Virus record (IMG/VR): IMGVR_UViG_3300009002_000031
Coordinates: 1 to 28,736 of that record
From: a virus
DNA: 28,736 nucleotides
Direction: 5' to 3' (one strand)
In this document: in pieces, positions 17,101 through 26,100 of the stretch
How positions within the stretch are numbered: the stretch's first letter is position 1
How the letters are laid out: every line of letters starts with the position of its first letter
The notes under the pieces: generated by a model
What the model saw: only the letters and a program-made list of their open reading frames with translations
Told to the model about the DNA's origin: nothing
Database searches by the model: none
Program-made: the position numbers and the translations under genes

Positions 17101-20100
17101 AATGGTTCGTACATTCCGCCTACTCCAACTAAGTTAGGGCTATTTCCAAAATACGAACCTGCTGTTTATACTGACAACACTTATGTTGAATCGCAACTTG
17201 TTATTAGAGGACATGACGGAAGTCAAATGATTGCGTTTGGCGATTACAGAGATGACCTGTTAATTGAACTTGAAACAAGAATCTACAACAATATTAAAAC
17301 TAATAATAATAGAGCAATAATTGACATTGACGAATTCGTTGGAGGTTATTCTAGAGAGACTGGATTCTCTAAAGACGAAATTGATAATGTTATTCTTTCG
17401 GACTTTGCTCAGTGGTTAGAAATTAGCGGATCTCCAGATTATTCAGCACATGACTTTTGGGATCAATCAAACTCGTTTACTTACAACTACTCTAGCACAA
17501 CTGACCGTTATGGTAATTCGTTGCCGGGCTTTTGGAGAGCAATTTACGAGAAGTATTACGATACTGACAGCCCGCACACATCTCCTTGGGAAATGGTTGG
17601 TTTTACTATTAAGCCAACATGGTGGGAAGAAGTTTATGGCCCTGCGCCGTATACTAGCAATAACCGAATACTTTGGAATGATATACAAGAAGGTATTATT
17701 AGAGAGCCAAACAAGTCGGTTATTAGAAAGCCACAGTACAAGAGACCAGATCTTTTAAAATTTCTTCCAGTTGATGAATTTGGTAGACTGCTAAGTCCTC
17801 TACAATCAGGCATTGCTCAAAACTTTTCTGTTTCTAATAGTAAAGGAAGTTTTGTTTTTGGTGATCATTCTCCTACTGAAACAGCATGGAGACGAAGCAG
17901 CGAATATGCATTTAGCTTAATTACAGCATGGGTAGTTTTACAACCGACTAAAATTATAGGTTTAGGATTTGATACAAGCAGAATAATTAGAGATATAACC
18001 GGTAATATAATTTATAAAGATACTGGAAAAGCTATTAGTCTTGATAGCTTAGTAATTCCAACAGTTGAAGTTGGCACTACTCCGCTGGTATTAACCTCGG
18101 GATTGGTTAATTATGTTGCTAACTATATGGTTACAAAAACTATTGCAAGATACAATGATTATAAAACAATATTAGCAAATCTTGATAATCAGCTAGCAAT
18201 AAAATTAGGCGGATATGCTGACAAGACAAAACTAAAGCTGGTACTTGATAGCAGAAGTCCTTTAAATAAAACGAGCGTATTTGTTCCTGAAGAAAATTAT
18301 CAAATTAATTTCACAGTAAGTAGCGCAATTGACATTGTTGTGTTTAGTGGTATTATTATTGAAAAAACAGAACTCGGGTATATTATTTCTGGATACGATA
18401 AAGAAAATCCAGTCTTTAGTTTTAACCGTCCAATTGTTCAACAATCAGATCCGGCTATTACTGTAGGCGGTATTTCGGAGTCGTTTGTAACTTGGAATGA
18501 AAGACAAGAGTATAACAGTGGAACAGTTGTTGAATATCAAAATAGATATTACAGAACAAGAATTTCCCATACTAGCGGAACTAGCTTTGACTCTGGAAAA
18601 TTTGTAGTATTGCCATCACTACCGATAGTCGGCGGCATTACTGCTAACCTTAGAAAATCTTTTGAGAAAGAAATTTCACGAATTCCTTACGGAACACAAT
18701 TATCAAGTGTACAAGAAGTAGTAGACTTTATGTCAGGATATGAAAACTATCTTGTTGAGCAAGGCTTTAGGTTTGATTTTTACAACAACGATACCGAAGC
18801 ACTTGAAGATATGAGACTTTGTATTCAGGAATTTATGTTCTGGGTAACACAAAATTGGGATGACGGTACAGTACTAACAGTTAGTCCTGTTGCTAACAAA
18901 GTTCTATTTGAAAGAAAGTACTTTGTTGTAGACGACATCTATGATAGCTTCTATGATTATAATCTGTTAACAGGAGACGGAAATCGTATTAATAGAGATT
19001 TCTCAAATATCTTTAGAGACAATGCTAACGAGTTTGGGGTTAAGCCAGTTAATTCCGATGAAGGTATTTTCCTTGTTAAATTACCTCTTGTACAAAAAGA
19101 GCATGTTATATTAGTTGACAATAATACAGTTTTCAATGATACTATTTTTGACAAGAAAACAGGATATCGTCAAGAGAGAATTAAAGTTGTTGGTTACAGA
19201 ACCGATGATTGGACTGGTGGACTAAATGCCCCGGGCTTTATTTACGACACAGCAAAAGTTACACTTTGGAAAGAGTGGACAGATTATGCTATTGGCGACG
19301 TTGTTAAGTATAAAGAATTTTACTATTCATCAAATCAAAAGCATACAAGTACTGACTTCTTTGATGCAAACTATTGGAATATTCTGCCCAAGCGTCCAGA
19401 ATCAGAACTGTTGCCAAACTGGGATTACAGAGTAAATCAGTTTACTGATTTTTATAGCCTTGATACAGATAACTTTGACAGTGAACAACAGCGTCTCGGA
19501 CAACACCTTATTGGATATCAGAAGAGAGAATATCTTGCTAATATCATTCCAGATAGTGTTAGTCAGTATAAGTTCTACCAAGGATTTATACAAGACAAAG
19601 GTACTTTAAATTCGTTAACTAAATTGTTTGATGCCCTAAGTTCGGCAAACAAGGATAGCTTGGAATTTTTTGAAGAATGGGCAATTCGTTTAGGACAATA
19701 TGGTTCAGTTAATAATCTACAAGAAGTAGAATTTAATCTCAATGAAGGCAAGTACAGACTTGAGCCGCAATTAATTGAACTAGTTGATAACCTTTCGTCA
19801 ACTAGAACTGATCTAGTTTATGAATTTGCTCCGTACCAAACTTACATTAAGCCTGATGATTACGATCATCAGAACTTGTTTACTGAAAACGTTAACTCAG
19901 AAATGTATGTAAAAGATAGTGGCTATGTACGTGATAAGGATGTTTCTTTCCTTGCTATTAGCGACGAGCAATTACTTCAATTGTCAATTGACGATATTCT
20001 AATTGGTGAATTTGTTTGGATTAAGGATCAACAACAATCTTGGACAGTGTCGCGTTATGTTAACACTGAATACGAAATTGTCAATATCGAACCTGCAATA

Positions 20101-23100
20101 CCGGATGACGAATTCCTTCCTTATGATCCTGGAAATCGAGTAGGCTTTGTGATTACACTTGACAAGTTTAGTGACTTTGAAAAAGATGAAGTTATTGGAA
20201 TTAAGAGCGGCATACCGGACATTAATGGTTTCTTTAAAGTAACTTATGCATCACTTGACAAGATTGTAATACTAACAGATTCGCCAGTTAACGTACAAGA
20301 ATTTACAGATAGCAGTACTCTAGCAGTTACTCGATTTGTTAGAAGAAGATTTGACGATGCTGACGATCTTAACAGCAACATTACTGATATCAAAGTTGAT
20401 CTAAATGATAGAATTTGGCTTGATGATACAGGTGAATCGCGCTGGGGCGTTTACGAGAATGAAAACATCTATAGCTTATTAGAAGAAATTCCAAACCCAA
20501 CTGGTGACGGTGATGGATTTGCAACAAGCTTTGATGCAATTGATAATAACAGTATTATTATAATGGGCGCACCTGAAAGAGATTTAGATCCAGTAGTTAG
20601 AATTTACAGAAGATTTGCTGAAAATTCAGTTTTAACTCTCCTTCAGGCAATTACAGCAACAGATTCAGTTGACAGCAACAGCTTATTTGGATTTGATGTG
20701 TCAATCAGTAGTAATGGTGAATTTATTGCTGTTGGTGCTCCACATGCAAGTAACGCTAAAACTTTCTACGACGGTGATTTAGTACCGGGAGAAAGATACG
20801 AAGCAGGATACATTGTTAAAGATAGAAACACATTCTGGAGAGCGCTAGTTAGTGTTAATCCAGCACCGGCAGTTATTTCTCCTACTGATACAAACTGGGA
20901 ACAAGTTAATATTCTTGAAGCTAGTTCGGATTCTGGAGGAATTGAAAGTGGGCTTACACGTCAGGGAGTTGTATTCCTTTATGAAAAAGCAGTTAACAGC
21001 ACTTACACTCTGAAGCATATTATTACAAGTCCAGATCCAACTGACAATGAAAGATTTGGTTACAAGGTTGAACTAAGAAGAGATGCACTTGGAAGAACAC
21101 GTTTATTTGTTGGCGCACCTGGTGAGGAAAATATATCAAAAGGAAGAATTTATTTCTTTGATAATTTAAGTGGTGAATTTTCTTGGACAGCCGATAGTTC
21201 TTACAGAGGCATTTATAATGTGTCGTTTGATTATTATGCTGGCGAAATTGTTTATACTGCTGGCGAATTTAAGAAAGCAATTGTTAATGCACCCGGCGCA
21301 ATTGACAGCATTGATTGGGAAACTCTGGTAACTACAGATTATCCAGAACATACTGGATTTATTCCAAGACCAAATTCACCTGTTCTTTCAGATAGCGAAA
21401 ACGGAGTTTATGCAGACGCTACAAACATCGGAGACAAATTTACTGTAAACCGCCTTGGTGATGTATTAGCAGTTGCCGCAATTGAAGACGATATTGAAAA
21501 GATTATTATCTACAGATTTGTTTCTGATAGGTTTGGTTTCTCACAGAAAATTGATACCGACGACAGCCTAGAAACTTTTGGATATGTTATTGCACTTAAC
21601 GAACAAGGTAATAAGCTTGCTGTTGCAGCACCACGCAACGATGACGAAGGTATCGATTCGGGTGTTGTTTATATCTACGACCAAAATGATAACACACAAT
21701 ACGAAATCGGTCAAACTCTAAGAAGTCCGTTTGATGAAAAGAATGAAGCATTTGGTACTGGAGTATCGTTTTACGGAAACAAAGTTGCTATCTCAGGAAA
21801 GAATACTGATACTAGAATCTTTACAACGTTTGACAATTACTTTACATTGGATACTAATTTTGTTTCGTCTTATGTGTTTGATCAAAATACTACTCGTAGC
21901 GAAGTTAGCACAACATACGATGGCGGAACAACACGATTTATGACTAAGCGTGCCGATACTGGAAGAATTGCTCTCTTCCAACAAATTGGAAATGCATTCA
22001 TCTTTGCTGAAGATATCAATTATAATAGAGACACAAAGTTTAATAGTCTTTCAAACTTTAAATTAATTGATAACCATATCTACATCGGATTGCCTAAATT
22101 AAATCCGGCATTAACAAATGATGACCTTGTTGGAAATTATGTCGACAACGATTCAACGGTTGGAATGTTTGTTGATATGCGAGCAGAAAGAAATGCTAAT
22201 AGCTGGACACTTATTACACAAGAAGACGGCAAAATTGATATCTCAAAGATTTCACGTTGCTTCTTGTACTCAAAAGATTTAAATGATATTATTGCTGAAC
22301 TTGATATTGTAGATCCAAGACAAGGTAAAATTGCAGGTCCTGCTGAGCAAGAACTTGATTATAAAACTTTCTATGATCCAGCAGTGTACTCGATTAATAC
22401 AGCAGGAGTGCAGGGTGTAGTAGTTGATAGTGAATCAAACTGGACAGACAAGCAAGTGGGGCAGCTATGGTGGGATCTAAGCACTGTAAGCTGGTACAAT
22501 CCTTACCAAGGCGAGTCTCAGTATAGAGCAAACAATTGGAATAGAATCACGCCTGGTTCGTCAGTTGATGTATACGAATGGATAAGCACTGATTTACTTC
22601 CATCAGATTGGAACCGTCTTGCTGATACAAACGAAGGCTTTGCTAAAAACATTAGCGGTACTACATTGTACGGCAATAGTGTTTACAGTTCAAAGAGAGT
22701 TTACGACAATATCTCAAGAACATTTAGTACAAAATACTTCTATTGGGTTAAGAATAAAAGAATTGTTCCACAACTTCGTACTAGAAGATTGAGCGCATTT
22801 GACGTTGCAGAAATTATTAGAGATCCTGCAAATTCGGGATACCGATTTGTTGCACCGCTTGACACAAATAAGTTTGCAATTTATAATTCAAGAAGCTTTG
22901 TAGAAGGTACAAATACTATTTTGCACTTTAGCTTTGCTAAGGATCCTACTTTACAAACAAACCTACACAGAGAATATCAGCTAGTTACTGAAGGACTTGA
23001 CACTAGTATTATTAATGTCGAGGTTCAATCTAAGTGGGTTGACAGCTTAGTTGGATATGATCAAAATAACAACAACGTTCCGGATCCAGAACTTCCTGTA

Positions 23101-26100
23101 AAGCAAAAGTACGGAATTCTAAACTTCCCTCGCCAGAGTATGTTTATTAACAGACTTGAAGCAGTTAAGCAGGTTGTGGAAAGAGTTAATGACGTTCTAG
23201 TAAACACTCAAGTAGTTGATGGAAAAGATTTTACATCTCTATTACTAAAAGACGAACCACCTTTAACTGTTGAAGGAAAGTACGATAGCGTAATTGATAG
23301 TGTTGCTCAGTTAAGATTTGTTGGCGTTGCTAAAGTAGAGCAAGCAATATTAGAACCGGTTATTGAAAATACTCGAATTGTCGGAGTTAACATTATTAAC
23401 TCTGGTAGAGGATATTCTGTTGCACCTACTGTAAAGATCAGTGACAATAAAGGCGCGTCAGCTGTAATCCAAACCACAATTAATAATCTTGGACAAGTTA
23501 CAAGTGTTAACATTAAAAACGGTGGAAAAAATTACACTAGTAATACTAAATTAACAGTTAGAAAATTTAGTGTTCTTGTTAACAGTGATGAGGAAATAGG
23601 CGGTCGTTGGGCAATTTATACTTGGGATAAAACATCGCAGGAATGGTCACGCTCAGACAACCAAGCGTTTGATACAACACGTTACTGGGATTATGCAGAT
23701 TGGTACGCAGAAGGATATAGTTCTCAAACAGCAATCAACCGAATACTAGCACAGACTTTTGAGTTAGCAAGTATCGATGCTGAAATTGGTGATATTATAA
23801 AAGTTGAAAGTGTTGGATCAGGAGGTTGGTTACTTCTACGTAAAGTTGACGATCAATTTACACAAGATTTTACTGTTAACTTTGAAACAATTGGTAGACA
23901 AGATGGAACAATCCAGCTTTCGACTAGATTGTACGATTATGCTTCTACAACTAGCGGATTTGATTCTAATATTTACGACAGTGCTTTTTATGACAGAGAA
24001 CCGGTAGTTGAATTAAGAAATATCTTAACTTCTTTAAGAGACGATTTGTTTATTGGAGACTTAGCAGTTGAATGGAACAAGTTATTCTTTGCAAGTATGA
24101 GATATGCATTTTCTGAGCAAGCAGATATTGATTGGGCGTTTAAAACTAGCTTTGTAAGAGCCAAGCACAATCTTGGTGAACTAACACAAAAAGTTACCTT
24201 CCAAAATGACAACTTAGAAAATTACGAAGATTATGTTAACGAAGTTAAGCCATACAAAACAAAAGTTCGAGAATACATTAGTTCTTATGAAAAATTAGAA
24301 CCGACTGAAACCCTAACAACGGACTTTGATTTACCGCCGTCTTATGATGCTGTAACAAGAAGTATTTTAACAAATATTGCAACTCAAAATGGCGATGCAT
24401 TATTTGGTGTTGGCGGCCTATACTTTGAAGAACCGTTTAACCAATGGACTAACAATAACGGATACGAAATTGTAAGAATTGATATTGCAGATGCAGGTCA
24501 GGGCTACCTTGAAACTCCAACAATTGAGATCGAAGGAAATAAAGGAACAGTAGCAACGGCATTCGTAAGCAGAGGAACAGTTCGTTCAATTGAAATAGAA
24601 AATACTGGATCTACTTATTATACTGCTCCAACTATTAACATTGTTGGCGCTGTTGATCAATTTGGTCGCCCTGCAAAAGCTGTTGCAATTCTAGGCAATG
24701 GTAAAGTTCGTGGAATGCATATGACTATCAAGTTTGATAGAGTAAGCGGATCTTACTTGTTTACAGAATTAGATAAAACAGAAACGTTTGTAGGTACATC
24801 TGCTAGAGAAAAATTTGAACTACAATGGCCAATGAGCGTTAACACTTCTAATTACACTATAATTGTTAACGGTATTGAACAGCTTGAAAGTTCTTTTGAT
24901 GTCGGAAATGATCTTGACACTTCAAAAGGATATGACAGATTTACAGGATTTATTGATTTTGCAGAAGCACCTGGTGAAGATGCAGTTATCGAAATTCAAT
25001 ATAAGAAGGAAGTTTCGTTGCTACAAGCAGCAGACAGAATTAACTTCTTCTATAATCCAACAACTGGTATGCTAGGTAAAGACTTGTCTCAATTAATGGA
25101 CGGTGTTGAATACAGCGGCGTACAAATTGATAGCTTTGACTTTGGAAATGAGCAAGGCTGGGACGTTGCTGGATGGGCATCTCTTCCGTGGGATACATTT
25201 GACGATGCACAAGATGAAGTTTTTGTGCTAGATGGAAGTACTGTTATATTTGAGCTAAGTCAGCCACTTGAAGACGGCGCAGAGTATAACTTCTATAGAA
25301 ATGGAATCAGACTTGATGATCCTGTATATGATGGAAGCACTCCAACTCAAAACCCAAATGCAATTATGCAAACAATTGTTGGCGATGGTGTTACAACCAC
25401 AATTACAATTAGTGAAGAAATCACAACCGAAATTGGCGACCTTATTGTAATTAGAAAGAGCACAAGCGATGGCGCAAGTAGTGCTATAAACTTCGACACT
25501 CAATTAGAAGGCGGCAATCTTGCATATTCAACTGCAACTGGCATTGATGCAGGAGAAATTAATATCGACGGCGACGGTTTTGTTACTCCAACTACTTCAA
25601 AAGGACCCGAAGAACTTGTTCCTGGAGAGATTGTTGACACATTAGATATTCGTGTATATCATAGACCATCTGAAGGTATTGGAGTTATTGCAACTGCAAA
25701 CTACAGACTTGACGGAGTGACTACAGAATTTCCACTACCAGGAATGCCACAAAGCAACGAAGGAATCATTGTTAAAATTAACAACGTTATATTAGGTAAC
25801 GATTCTTATTCAATTGACTTTGAAAATGAATTACTGTTGTATAATGATAATAATACAAATACAGGTGCAAGTCTTGCTATAACAACTATTGGAACTAATG
25901 GCGCAGATCTAATCGATACTAACACATTTGTTTCCGACGGAAGTACGATTACTTTTGTAACTTCGGCAACTTGGACTGATGAACTTTCTGCACTAGTTCT
26001 AGTCAATGGCGAAGTTGCTCGTGAAGGATATACTTTACTTCAATCCGACGCAACAGATGGATTTGTAGATAGATTAAAAATTGTTTTTGCACAAGGTCTG

